Source of the DNA: Pseudomonas mandelii
Lineage (GTDB): Bacteria; Pseudomonadota; Gammaproteobacteria; Pseudomonadales; Pseudomonadaceae
DNA: 64,000 bases
Direction: 5' to 3'
NCBI RefSeq assembly: GCF_024138395.1
Contig: NZ_JAMYDU010000012.1
Location: 62,001 to 126,000, forward strand
A model generated the notes under the pieces. It was not told the DNA's origin. It searched no databases and saw only the letters and a program-made list of their open reading frames with translations. The first letter of the stretch is position 1; every line of letters starts with the position of its first letter. A program made the translations under genes and the position numbers. Below are positions 8,682-16,729 of the stretch, one piece after another.

Positions 8682-10157
8682 TCAGAACGGGTAGCGCGGC
8701 GCCTTATCCTTGACCGTCACCCATTGCCATTGGGTGTATTCGTCCCAATCGGCCGGACCGCCAACGCTACCGCCATTGCCCGAGCTGCCGCGCCCACCGA
8801 ACGGGTTAATGCACTCGTCGGCTACCGTCTGATCGTTGATGTGCAGCAGACCGCAGTTGAGTTGTTCGCCAATCGCCATCGCGTGCCCGACCGAAGGCGT
8901 AATGATCCCTGCGGACAAGCCATACTCGGTGCGGTTGGCCAGGTCGATGGCCTCGTCGTCGCTAGCAAAACTCACCACCGTGGCGACCGGGCCGAAGATC
9001 TCTTCGTCGAATGCGCGCATGCCCGGGCGCACGCCGGACAGCACCGTGGGTTGGTAGAAGAGCCGGTCAAACTCGCCGCCGGCTTCCAGGGTTGCCCCGG
9101 CAGTCACACTCTCGGTGACGATTTCATGCACGCGTTGCAACTGTCGCTTGTTGATCAAAGGCCCCAGCACCGCCTCGCCACGAGCGGCATTGCCGACCGT
9201 GATCGCCCGGGCTTTCTCTGTCAGCCGGCGGACCAGTTCTTGCGCGATCGATTCATGGGCCAGAATGCGTCCGGTGGCCATGCAGATTTGCCCCTGATGC
9301 AGCCAGGCACCCCAGGCGGCATTGCTCGCCGCCAATTCAAGATCGGCATCTTCGAGCACGATCAACGAGTTCTTGCCGCCCAGTTCCAGAGCGACTTTTT
9401 TCAGATGACGCCCAGCCACCTCCGCGACCTTGCGCCCGGCCGCAGTCGAACCGGTGAACGCGATCATCCGAACATGCGGGTCGCGGCACAGGGCCTCACC
9501 GGCCACCGCTGCGCCCGGCAAAACCTGCAGCAGCCCCTTGGGCAGACCGGCCGCCTCGAACAACCGGGCAATGATAAAACCGCCACTGACCGGGGTCTGC
9601 GGATCGGGCTTGAGCACCACCGCGTTGCCGGCCGCCAGCGCCGGTGCCACCGAACGCAGGGAGAGCACCAGGGGAAAGTTGAACGGCGAGATCACCCCGA
9701 CCACGCCATGGGGCAACCGACGTGCATAGGACAAACGTCCCGCCTCGCTTGGGAGAACCACACCATGGGGTTGCGATAGCAGACCGGCGGCCTGATGCAG
9801 CAAGACGATCGCCTCACGGACCTCATGTTCGCCCTTGAACAGGCTGCCGCCACTTTCCCGGGCGATGTACAGCGCCAGTTCGGCAAAGTGTTGCTGGGCC
9901 AGGGCTGCGGCTTTGCGAAAGATCTCTGCGCGTTCCCGTGGCCCCAATGCCGCCCAGGCCGGTTGAACACGGGCAGCGGTCAGGCTGGCAAACGCGATGT
10001 CCGCCGCATCGGCTAAACCGGTGACGGTGAGTACCTCGCCGGTGGCCGGCTCGATGACTCTGTTGACGCCGCCCAATGGACGTATCCAGTCGCCATTGAA
10101 GATGCGTTCGCACCACAGCGCGTCCCCCAGAAAATCAGATGGTTCACTTACCGACAT
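8682..10157 (-). CDS. Aromatic aldehyde dehydrogenase (benzaldehyde/vanillin/coniferaldehyde type)
   Basis: A 491-residue NAD(P)+-dependent aldehyde dehydrogenase. The motif FTGST is at residues 234-238, the general base is Glu258 in ELGGKN and the nucleophile is Cys292 in GQICMA. The ending (NPFGGRGSSGNGGSVGG) resembles XylC/Vdh-type aromatic aldehyde dehydrogenases. The ATG at 10157 has a GGGAGA site; an earlier in-frame start would add 65 low-complexity residues and swallow the leader. It is the first gene of the operon, just downstream of the sigma-54 promoter. It likely oxidises the aldehyde made by the CalA-like enzyme; benzaldehyde, vanillin or coniferyl aldehyde are candidates that sequence alone does not separate. 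Confidence 0.85.
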   Translation of the reverse strand: MSVSEPSDFLGDALWCERIFNGDWIRPLGGVNRVIEPATGEVLTVTGLADAADIAFASLTAARVQPAWAALGPRERAEIFRKAAALAQQHFAELALYIARESGGSLFKGEHEVREAIVLLHQAAGLLSQPHGVVLPSEAGRLSYARRLPHGVVGVISPFNFPLVLSLRSVAPALAAGNAVVLKPDPQTPVSGGFIIARLFEAAGLPKGLLQVLPGAAVAGEALCRDPHVRMIAFTGSTAAGRKVAEVAGRHLKKVALELGGKNSLIVLEDADLELAASNAAWGAWLHQGQICMATGRILAHESIAQELVRRLTEKARAITVGNAARGEAVLGPLINKRQLQRVHEIVTESVTAGATLEAGGEFDRLFYQPTVLSGVRPGMRAFDEEIFGPVATVVSFASDDEAIDLANRTEYGLSAGIITPSVGHAMAIGEQLNCGLLHINDQTVADECINPFGGRGSSGNGGSVGGPADWDEYTQWQWVTVKDKAPRYPF

Positions 10158-10234
10158 TTCGGTCTCCCGGCTCTTGTGTTTGTAATTGCCTGACGCCGCC
10201 TTGCGATAACGATGCAGCGTCGTGAAAGCACTAG

Positions 10235-10249
10235 AGCAAGGGCTGTGCC
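10235..10249 (-). promoter_or_regulatory. Sigma-54 promoter of the aromatic operon
   Basis: On the minus strand this reads GGCACAGCCCTTGCT, with the -24 GG and -12 GC elements separated by exactly 10 nt, as RpoN requires. Transcription would start near 10224, about 65 bp before the aldehyde dehydrogenase ATG at 10157. The divergent gene encodes a sigma-54-dependent activator, which supports the call. Confidence 0.8.
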
Positions 10250-10375
10250 GACTTCCTCTGTTGCCACGCGATTTAGGTGGCGAAGGCTCTGGCTTGAAGG
10301 TTTGAGAGGAGCACTGATGAGTAGGGCAAGGCGTCTGGCGCTCGGCCGACACCCGGCCACTTGTCCAAATGATAA

Positions 10376-10392
10376 AGTTATGTTTAATAACT
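10376..10392. promoter_or_regulatory. 17-bp dyad, candidate operator
   Basis: AGTTATGTTTAATAACT has 6-bp inverted arms (AGTTAT/ATAACT) around a 5-bp centre. The same outer pattern (AGTTATG, five bases, TAACT) recurs at 12300-12316 in front of the esterase gene. The binding protein is unknown. Confidence 0.4.
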
Positions 10393-10403
10393 GTTTTGCT
10401 GAT

Positions 10404-10418
10404 TGATCATTTCGATCA
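10404..10418. promoter_or_regulatory. Candidate upstream activator site for the XylR/DmpR-type regulator
   Basis: TGATCATTTCGATCA is an inverted repeat (TGATC, 5 bp, GATCA) close to the TTGATCA-type half-sites bound by XylR-class activators. It lies about 160-180 bp upstream of the sigma-54 promoter at 10235-10249, the usual position for such sites, and just in front of the regulator gene. Confidence 0.55.
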
Positions 10419-10444
10419 GTCGACTCGTTCAGGGGCATATAACA

Positions 10445-12220
10445 ATGAATAATCCCCATTCGCTGCTTCCTCATCTCGCGGTACAGGAGGAGCATTTCTC
10501 GCCCCGGGGAGACAGCACTCAACTGACCGAGGGCAACTCACCGACCCTGGCCGAGTTGACCGAATGCCTGTTCTTTTCCCCCGTTGACGGACGTATCTGG
10601 CTCAACGACCAGCGCATGCTGCTATTGCACAGTTCATCCTTCGGCGCGCTGCGACGGGAGATTATCGAGCGCCAGGGACTGGAACAGACCCGCGGTCTGT
10701 TTACCCGCACCGGCTATTTGTCGGGTGCACGCGATGCGCGATTGATCCGCGAGCGCTGGCCAGACGCCGATGCCGCGGCGGTTTTCTCGGCCGGCACGCG
10801 CCTGCACACACTCGAAGGCATGACCAAGGTCGAACCCCTGCACTTCAAATTCGACGCCGACTCAGGCTTCTACGAAGGTGAGTTCCTCTGGCACCACTCC
10901 TGTGAGGCCGACGAACATATCGCCGCCTACGGGATCGGCCAGGATCCGGTGTGCTGGACCGAACTGGGCTATGCCATCGGTTATGTCAGCGGGCTATTCG
11001 GCCGCCTGGTAATTTTCCGTGAAACCGAGTGCCGGGGCATGGGCCATGAGAGCTGTCGGGTGATCGGCAAGACCGCCGAGCAATGGGGCGATGTCGAACA
11101 GGACCTGAGTTACCTTACCGCCACGCCATCCAGCGTCGCCCCCAAGCAGCGTCCAGCCCCGGCGCCCGCACCCCAAGACGATGACAACGAAACACCCGGC
11201 GGGCCAAAACCCATCGGGGCCAGCGCCGCCTTCAACGCCGCGACTCTCGCCTTGCAGCGCGTTGCGCCGACGCCGGCCACGGTGCTGTTTAGCGGCGAGT
11301 CGGGAGTCGGCAAGGAATTGTTCGCCCGTCAGTTGCATCAGTTCAGCCCACGCCATCAAGGACCTTTCGTGGCCCTCAACTGCGCCGCGATCCCGGACAA
11401 TCTGATCGAGGCCGAACTGTTCGGGGTCGAACGCGGCGCCTATACCGGCGCGACTCATTCGCGCCCTGGACGCTTCGAACGCGCTCACGGTGGCACCCTG
11501 TTTCTCGACGAAATCGCCAGCCTCAGCCTGCCGGGCCAAGGCAAGCTGCTGCGTGCATTGCAAGAGCGTGAGATCGAGCGCATCGGTGGTGGCGAGGCGA
11601 TCAAGGTCGATGTGCGGGTGGTGGCGGCAACCAATGTCGACCTGCGCAAAGCCGTGGCGGCCGGAGACTTTCGCGAGGACCTGTTCTACCGCCTGAACGT
11701 CTACCCCATCACGTTGCCGCCACTGCGCGAACGCCGTGACGACATCCCGTTGCTGGTCAATGCGTTCCTGCGGCGCTTCTGTCAGGCCTACGCCCGCAAG
11801 CCTGCGGGGCTGACCATGCGCGCGCTCAAAGTGTTGTTGCGCTATGACTTCCCCGGCAACGTGCGGGAATTGCAGAACCTGGTAGAGCGCGGCCTGATCG
11901 CCAGCGAAGACGGTCAAGCCATCGATCTGGTCCACCTGTTTCGCAACGAACCCATGCCGCAGGAGGCGTACTCTCTGGACGGCAATGGCAGCCTCGCTGC
12001 CACTGACCCGAGCCCCGCCAGCACGCAACCTCGTCCAGCCTTGCTGGAAACCCTGACGCGCCTGGAACACGGCTTCTCCATTGAAGGTCTGGAGTCGCGT
12101 TTGATCGACGAAGCGCTGCAACAGAGCGAAGGCAACCTGGCTGCCGCCGCGCGCTTGCTGGGGTTGAGTCGTGCGCAGTTTGCCTACCGACTGAAGAAGT
12201 ACCGACAAGCATCGGTTTGA
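10445..12220 (+). CDS. Sigma-54-dependent aromatic-sensing activator (XylR/DmpR/MopR type)
   Basis: A 591-residue activator. Its XylR_N plus V4R sensor is at about residues 35-210 and is followed by a Pro/Gln-rich linker (about 220-255). The AAA+ domain has Walker A GESGVGKE (284-291), GAYTGA (331-336, a Tyr variant of GAFTGA) and Walker B TLFLDEI (351-357). A Fis-type helix-turn-helix is at about 560-588. By spacing, the MopR phenol contacts His106/Trp134 correspond to His121/Trp149 and the zinc ligands Cys155/Glu178/Cys181/Cys189 to Cys170/Glu193/Cys196/Cys204; all are conserved. The ATG at 10445 has an AGGGG site; a TTG 42 bp upstream is unlikely. It is divergent from the aromatic operon and probably activates it. 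A phenolic ligand is predicted. Confidence 0.88.
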   Translation: MNNPHSLLPHLAVQEEHFSPRGDSTQLTEGNSPTLAELTECLFFSPVDGRIWLNDQRMLLLHSSSFGALRREIIERQGLEQTRGLFTRTGYLSGARDARLIRERWPDADAAAVFSAGTRLHTLEGMTKVEPLHFKFDADSGFYEGEFLWHHSCEADEHIAAYGIGQDPVCWTELGYAIGYVSGLFGRLVIFRETECRGMGHESCRVIGKTAEQWGDVEQDLSYLTATPSSVAPKQRPAPAPAPQDDDNETPGGPKPIGASAAFNAATLALQRVAPTPATVLFSGESGVGKELFARQLHQFSPRHQGPFVALNCAAIPDNLIEAELFGVERGAYTGATHSRPGRFERAHGGTLFLDEIASLSLPGQGKLLRALQEREIERIGGGEAIKVDVRVVAATNVDLRKAVAAGDFREDLFYRLNVYPITLPPLRERRDDIPLLVNAFLRRFCQAYARKPAGLTMRALKVLLRYDFPGNVRELQNLVERGLIASEDGQAIDLVHLFRNEPMPQEAYSLDGNGSLAATDPSPASTQPRPALLETLTRLEHGFSIEGLESRLIDEALQQSEGNLAAAARLLGLSRAQFAYRLKKYRQASV

Positions 12221-12297
12221 CTCAGGCTGAGGCACGGAGGTTGGCGTAGCAACGACTACCCGTCGCAGATGAGGATGAAACGAAATTTCTTGCCAAT

Positions 12298-12318
12298 ATA
12301 GTTATGACAATTAACTAT
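12298..12318. promoter_or_regulatory. Perfect dyad upstream of the esterase gene
   Basis: ATAGTTA, 7 bp, TAACTAT: a perfect 7-bp inverted repeat 47 bp before the esterase ATG. Its core shares AGTTATG-N5-TAACT with the dyad at 10376-10392. It is a likely operator or part of an AT-rich promoter; no sigma-54 motif lies between it and the gene. Confidence 0.4.
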
Positions 12319-12365
12319 GTTTGAAGTTAATTTGTTTGCCTCATCACACGCGCTCCGGAGTCCAC

Positions 12366-13331
12366 ATGCCCAATAACAACAATATCGACGGCATCATTGA
12401 ACAACTCAGCCAACTGCCTCCCCTCAGCTCGCTGACTGTCGATCAGCAGCGGCAACAGGCCGAACAACTCTTCGGTGCCGGCTCCTGTGCCGCGGGCGTG
12501 ACCTTTGAGGCCGCCAATCTGGCCAGCGTCAGCGGACTTTGGGCCACTCCCGCAGATGCCCGGCCAGACTTCGTTTTGCTGTATCTGCATGGCGGAGGCT
12601 ATTCATTCGGCAGCGCCCAGGCTTATCGCCCGCTCGTCAGCCAACTGGCAGCCCGCAGCGGGATTCGTACCCTGTGCATCGATTACCGCCTGGCCCCGGA
12701 ACACCCTTTCCCGGCCGCCATAGAGGACGCTCTGGATGTCTACCGTGCACTCCTCGAAACAGGAGTGAACGCAGATCATCTGGTGCTGGCCGGCGACAGT
12801 GCCGGCGGCGGTCTGTGCATGGCTCTGATGTTGGCTGCCAAGGCTGCGGGTTTGCCGCTGCCCGCGGCTGCGGTAGTGATGTCGCCTTGGGTCGACATGG
12901 CTCAGACGGGAGAGTCCTGGGATTTGCAAAAGGCTCGAGATCCATTGCTCGGCGCGCTTGCTGGCAAGACCCTTATGGCCGATACCTATCTGCAGGGCGC
13001 CGAGCCACTGAATCCGTTGGCTTCCCCGCTGTACGGTGACCTTCGGAGTCTACCGCCCGTGCTGATCCAGGTGGGCAGTCGGGAATGCCTGCTGGACGAT
13101 TCAACCCGGCTCGCCAGCCGCCTGGCCAGCGCCGAAGTGGCGGTACACCTGGACGTCTGGCCGGGAATGATTCATGTCTTCCAGACCATGAGCGATCATC
13201 TCGAAGAAGCCCGTCGTGCACTGGACCAGATCAGCGCCTTCCTCCTAAGGCACCTGGGGGAAGATGTGTCTCAAGACAGGCATCCCTCCTCCACTGGCGC
13301 CTGCAACCCCATGAACCGCCGCACTCTATGA
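12366..13331 (+). CDS. Alpha/beta hydrolase, HSL-family esterase
   Basis: A 321-residue hormone-sensitive-lipase-type esterase. The oxyanion-hole motif HGGGYSFGS starts at residue 75, the nucleophile Ser145 lies in GDSAGG, the acid is Asp244 or Asp245 in the RECLLDDS region, and His270 follows (PGMIHVF). The ATG at 12366 follows a GGAG site; the frame is open 45 bp further but without a ribosome site. It lies in the same direction as the sigma-54 activator, 145 bp after it, with its own dyad element. The substrate is unknown; ester release of an aromatic compound for the neighbouring operon is possible but unproven. Its 3' end overlaps the convergent ABC transporter gene by 61 bp. Confidence 0.85.
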   Translation: MPNNNNIDGIIEQLSQLPPLSSLTVDQQRQQAEQLFGAGSCAAGVTFEAANLASVSGLWATPADARPDFVLLYLHGGGYSFGSAQAYRPLVSQLAARSGIRTLCIDYRLAPEHPFPAAIEDALDVYRALLETGVNADHLVLAGDSAGGGLCMALMLAAKAAGLPLPAAAVVMSPWVDMAQTGESWDLQKARDPLLGALAGKTLMADTYLQGAEPLNPLASPLYGDLRSLPPVLIQVGSRECLLDDSTRLASRLASAEVAVHLDVWPGMIHVFQTMSDHLEEARRALDQISAFLLRHLGEDVSQDRHPSSTGACNPMNRRTL

Positions 13332-14806
13332 GCCTCAGTCTCCTCGCGAATCGCCTGTGGCGAGGAATCCAGCTGAATGTGGCCGTTTTCCATGAAGATC
13401 ACCCGGTCAGAGATCGACAGCGCAAAGTCCATTTCGTGAGTGACAATCAGCAGGGTCATGCCTTCCCGGGCCAGATTGCTGATGACCGTGAGCACCTCGC
13501 CGACCAGTTCCGGATCCAGCGCCGAGGTGGGTTCGTCGAACAACAGGATGTCCGGGTCCATGGCCATGGCCCGGGCAATAGCCACGCGCTGTTGCTGCCC
13601 CCCGGACAGTTGATGCGGATATTTGTGGACGTGGGCCAACAAGCCGACCTTGTCGAGCAACTGACAGGCGCGTTGTTCGCTCAGTGCGCGGCTGACGCCA
13701 TGATAACGGGGAGCGAGGCTGATGTTGTCCAGCAGTGTCCGGTGCGGGAACAGGTTGAAGTTCTGGAACACCATGCCGATGCGCCGTACACCCTGACGAA
13801 CCCGACGGCCATCCGGTTTGTCCTCGGCATTGATGAAGCTCTCCCCGAACAACAGGATTTCACCTTGATCGATGCGCTCCAGGCCATTGACGGTACGAAT
13901 CAGCGAGGTCTTGCCGGAGCCCGACGGGCCGATGATAGAAATGACCTGGCCACTTTGTACCTTCAGGTCAATGCCCTTGAGCACCTGATGATCGCCGTAG
14001 CATTTGTGCACGCCCTGCAGTTGCAGGGCCGGGGCGGCGCCTTTGGCCGGGGGTTTGAACGTGCTCGTTGCTACAGGCGCCAGACTGTCACGCAGCACGT
14101 GTGCCGAGGCGCTATCGAGGGTTTGCGGTGTCCGCAGGTTGAGGTCCAGATGGCGTTCCAGACGCTGCAGGGCGAAGCCGAACACAGTGACGATCAGCAC
14201 GTAATACACACCCACCGCCGCCAGGGTTTCCATCACCAGGAAGTTCTGGGCATACAGGCGCTGGCCGACGGTCAACAGTTCGGTCAGTGAAATCACCGAG
14301 ATCAACGAGGTCAGTTTGACCACTGTGATGTATTCGTTGATCAAGGTCGGCAGTGAGATACGAAACGCCTGGGGAATCACTATCAATCGTTGCAGGCCGA
14401 ACAGGCCGATACCCAGAGCACGGCCGGCTTCCTTCTGACCCTTGGCGACCGAGATCAGTCCGCCACGATGAATTTCGGCCATGTAGGCGGCCTCAGTGAC
14501 CACCAGCGCCAACAGACCGGAATAGAACGGCACCGACAGCACCGGCCCGGCACCGGGCAGCAACTGCGGAAGGTTGTAGATGAAGACCACCAGCACCAGC
14601 AGCGGAATGCTGCGAAAGAACCAGATGTAGAGTGACGCCGGCATGCGCAGCCAGGGCAAGCTGGACAATTTGGCTGATGCCAGAACGAAGCCCAGCAACA
14701 TCCCCAGCAACCAGGCCAGAGCGCTGAGTTCGATGACAGTCAGGCTCGCCGCCCAGAAGTCAGTCTTGGAGAACAGCGAAATAAAATAAGACCAGTCGAA
14801 TTGCAT
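13271..14806 (-). CDS. Polar amino-acid type ABC transporter, fused permease and ATPase
   Basis: A 511-residue fusion. Residues about 1-215 are a HisMQ/GlnP-type permease with the conserved EAAYMAEIHRGGLISVAKGQ loop. After a linker, residues about 255-505 are a GlnQ-type ATPase (Walker A GPSGSGKT, Q-loop VFQNFNLFPH, signature LSGGQQQR, Walker B LLFDEPTSALDP). Single-chain permease/ATPase fusions occur in the PAAT family but are a minority arrangement. The ATG at 14806 with a GAGGTG site is preferred to a TTG 15 bp upstream. Its binding protein is encoded 49 bp upstream. The substrate is probably a polar amino acid or derivative acted on by the two enzymes of the operon (inference). Confidence 0.88.
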   Translation of the reverse strand: MQFDWSYFISLFSKTDFWAASLTVIELSALAWLLGMLLGFVLASAKLSSLPWLRMPASLYIWFFRSIPLLVLVVFIYNLPQLLPGAGPVLSVPFYSGLLALVVTEAAYMAEIHRGGLISVAKGQKEAGRALGIGLFGLQRLIVIPQAFRISLPTLINEYITVVKLTSLISVISLTELLTVGQRLYAQNFLVMETLAAVGVYYVLIVTVFGFALQRLERHLDLNLRTPQTLDSASAHVLRDSLAPVATSTFKPPAKGAAPALQLQGVHKCYGDHQVLKGIDLKVQSGQVISIIGPSGSGKTSLIRTVNGLERIDQGEILLFGESFINAEDKPDGRRVRQGVRRIGMVFQNFNLFPHRTLLDNISLAPRYHGVSRALSEQRACQLLDKVGLLAHVHKYPHQLSGGQQQRVAIARAMAMDPDILLFDEPTSALDPELVGEVLTVISNLAREGMTLLIVTHEMDFALSISDRVIFMENGHIQLDSSPQAIREETEAHRVRRFMGLQAPVEEGCLS

Positions 14807-14855
14807 AGACACCTCGTGCAAGCCGCACCCTCGACCGAGGGCGCGGTTTCAGCCA

Positions 14856-15656
14856 TTACTCGGAGACCGGTTCCAGATCATATTTTTTGAGAATGGTGGC
14901 GTACTCACCGTTGGCTTTACTGTCGGCCAGGGCTTTGACCAACGCCTGATAGGTAGCCACGGCGTCTTTCTTGACGTAGATACCCAAGGTCTGCGGGTAC
15001 ACCAGCTTCTGCGAGCTGACCACGACCCGTCCGTTGGTACGCTGGGCGATCATGTGCGCGGCACCGGCGATTTCCACCTGGGCCTGAATGTTCTTCGAGA
15101 GCAGCGCCTGCGTCACTTCGGGAGCCGAGGGGTACTCGTTGACGGTGATGGCGCCTTTGTTGTTCGGTACGCAATAGTCTTTGGACAACTGGGTGAATTT
15201 GCCGACCCAGGTGGTGCCCTGCTCCAGGCCGATCTTCAGGCCGCACAAGTCTTCAGGAACCTGCGGGTTTAACTCACTGCCCTTGGGCACCATGATCGCG
15301 GCGCCGGTGTTGGCGTAGGCGATGGTGCGGGCCTGGAGTTGGCGTTCGGGGGTGATGTACATGCCGGAAATGATCGCGTCGTAATGCCCGGCGTTGAGGC
15401 CGTTGATCAGATTGGGAAACTTGGTATCAACGAAGTCAGCCTTGACGTCCATCGCCTTGGCCAGGGAGTGGGCCAACTCAGGGTCGGAGCCGACCACATT
15501 CTTGTCTGCGTCGTAGGACTCGAACGGCGGGTAGGTGATTTCCATACCGACTTTCAACACACCTGGGGTCGCGGTGCTGGCGAAGGCGGTACTGGCGCAG
15601 AACAGGCCAGCGGCGAGCAGACTCAGTCGGGTCAGGGTGCAGGGGGTTTTCATCAT
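14856..15656 (-). CDS. Periplasmic amino-acid binding protein (SBP family 3)
   Basis: A 266-residue binding protein with a signal peptide (about residues 1-26, ending AFA) and the family 3 start LKVGMEITYPPFESYD. DAIISGMYITPERQ and the C-terminal LKKYDLEP are also typical. A second in-frame ATG lies one codon downstream. It feeds the fused permease/ATPase encoded just after it. Amino acids, opines and related amines are family substrates; the sequence does not tell which. Confidence 0.85.
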   Translation of the reverse strand: MMKTPCTLTRLSLLAAGLFCASTAFASTATPGVLKVGMEITYPPFESYDADKNVVGSDPELAHSLAKAMDVKADFVDTKFPNLINGLNAGHYDAIISGMYITPERQLQARTIAYANTGAAIMVPKGSELNPQVPEDLCGLKIGLEQGTTWVGKFTQLSKDYCVPNNKGAITVNEYPSAPEVTQALLSKNIQAQVEIAGAAHMIAQRTNGRVVVSSQKLVYPQTLGIYVKKDAVATYQALVKALADSKANGEYATILKKYDLEPVSE

Positions 15657-15679
15657 GGGAAGCTCCGTTGGTTGTTTTT

Positions 15680-16729
15680 TTAGGAATGAGTGGTGGTGTT
15701 CTTCAGGCGGCCGAAGCTCGATGGCTTTCGAGCCCGGGACGGCAGTTCAAGCTCGCCGTTTTCCACGCGTTTGCGCAGATACTGGTAGGTCTGCAGCGCT
15801 TGGCTCCACATGTGCTCGCCAATCGCCAGCGCCTCGTAATCCCCGGCATCCTTGGCGAAAGCCGGCAGCGGTTTGATCAGCGTGTGATAGTCGCAGGCGT
15901 AGAACAGCGGGAAGCTGTAGCGCTCCTGAGCGACCTTGCGCACCCGGTGAGCGGTGGCGACAAAGGCACCTGCGGTCATGACTTCCAGCATGTCGCCGAT
16001 GTTCACCACGAATGCCCCGGGCATCGGCGGTGCGTCGACCCACTGCCCCTGATCGTTAAGCACCTCCAGCCCCGGTTGATCGGCGTGCAGGATGGTGAAG
16101 CACTCGTAATCGGTATGTGCGCCAATGCCGGGGGCATCCACGGCTTCGGCGTCGAAGGGATAATGAATCAGCCGCAACTTGGAGGGCGGGCGAGTCACCA
16201 GCGCGTCGAAATAGCCCTCCTCCAGCCCCAGGGCCAAGGCGAAGCCATCGAACAGCCGGCGGCCGAGGGCAAACACAGCCTGATAGTAGTTTTGTACCGC
16301 GCCCTGGAAGCCCGGCACGTCGGGCCAGTGGTTCGGCCCCAGCAGCGGCGTACGGTTGAGGAACAGTGGGTCATCCACTGACACTTCGAAGCCGATATCG
16401 AAGGCCTCTTTATGATCCGGCTTGCCCTTGGAATACACCTCCTCGCCTTCGGGCACGAAGCCCTTGTGGCTTTGCGAGGCGCCGATGTAGTGGCGCATCT
16501 TGGCTTCCAGCGGCTGTGCGAAATAATCCCTGGCCGCCTGGCGCAGGCCCTCGATCAGCGCCGGATCGATGCCATGCCCGGTGATGTACAGAAAGCCCAC
16601 ATCGCTGGCGGCATGCCCTAGTTGCTCGGCCACGGCCAGACGGTGCTCCAGTTCGATACTGAAGAGTCCGGCGATGTTCACCACCGGGATGCTGTCGAAG
16701 TTGGCCTGGGTTGACGAGGTATTACTCAT
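15680..16729 (-). CDS. 2-oxoglutarate/Fe(II)-type oxygenase, isopenicillin N synthase-like
   Basis: A 349-residue enzyme with the N-terminal DIOX_N pattern (SIPVVNIAGL; YITGHGID) and the iron triad: His and Asp of HTDYECFTIL plus the distal His of VATAHRV. The 2-oxoglutarate-binding pattern R-Y-S-x-P (ERYSFPLF) follows. The ATG at 16729 follows AAGGA and overlaps the end of the upstream TIM-barrel gene by 8 bp, indicating translational coupling. Family members hydroxylate, desaturate or cyclise small molecules in the cytoplasm. Together with the importer it suggests oxidative catabolism or modification of an imported amino-acid-like compound; the substrate is unknown. Confidence 0.85.
   Translation of the reverse strand: MSNTSSTQANFDSIPVVNIAGLFSIELEHRLAVAEQLGHAASDVGFLYITGHGIDPALIEGLRQAARDYFAQPLEAKMRHYIGASQSHKGFVPEGEEVYSKGKPDHKEAFDIGFEVSVDDPLFLNRTPLLGPNHWPDVPGFQGAVQNYYQAVFALGRRLFDGFALALGLEEGYFDALVTRPPSKLRLIHYPFDAEAVDAPGIGAHTDYECFTILHADQPGLEVLNDQGQWVDAPPMPGAFVVNIGDMLEVMTAGAFVATAHRVRKVAQERYSFPLFYACDYHTLIKPLPAFAKDAGDYEALAIGEHMWSQALQTYQYLRKRVENGELELPSRARKPSSFGRLKNTTTHS

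Noticed and set aside
8499..9779. 426-codon open frame opposite the SDR and aldehyde dehydrogenase genes
   Set aside because: It spans two real genes and their gap on the other strand and has no domain-like sequence.
10994..12235. 413-codon open frame opposite the sigma-54 activator
   Set aside because: Shadow frame; the activator has complete AAA+ and helix-turn-helix motifs.
12289..12320. Sigma-70 promoter before the esterase (TTGCCA with AACTAT)
   Set aside because: The -10 match is poor and overlaps the dyad; not strong enough to list separately.
13335..13375. REP-like CTCCTCGCGAATCGCCTGTG stretch
   Set aside because: It lies within the coding end of the ABC transporter gene and has only weak palindromic character.
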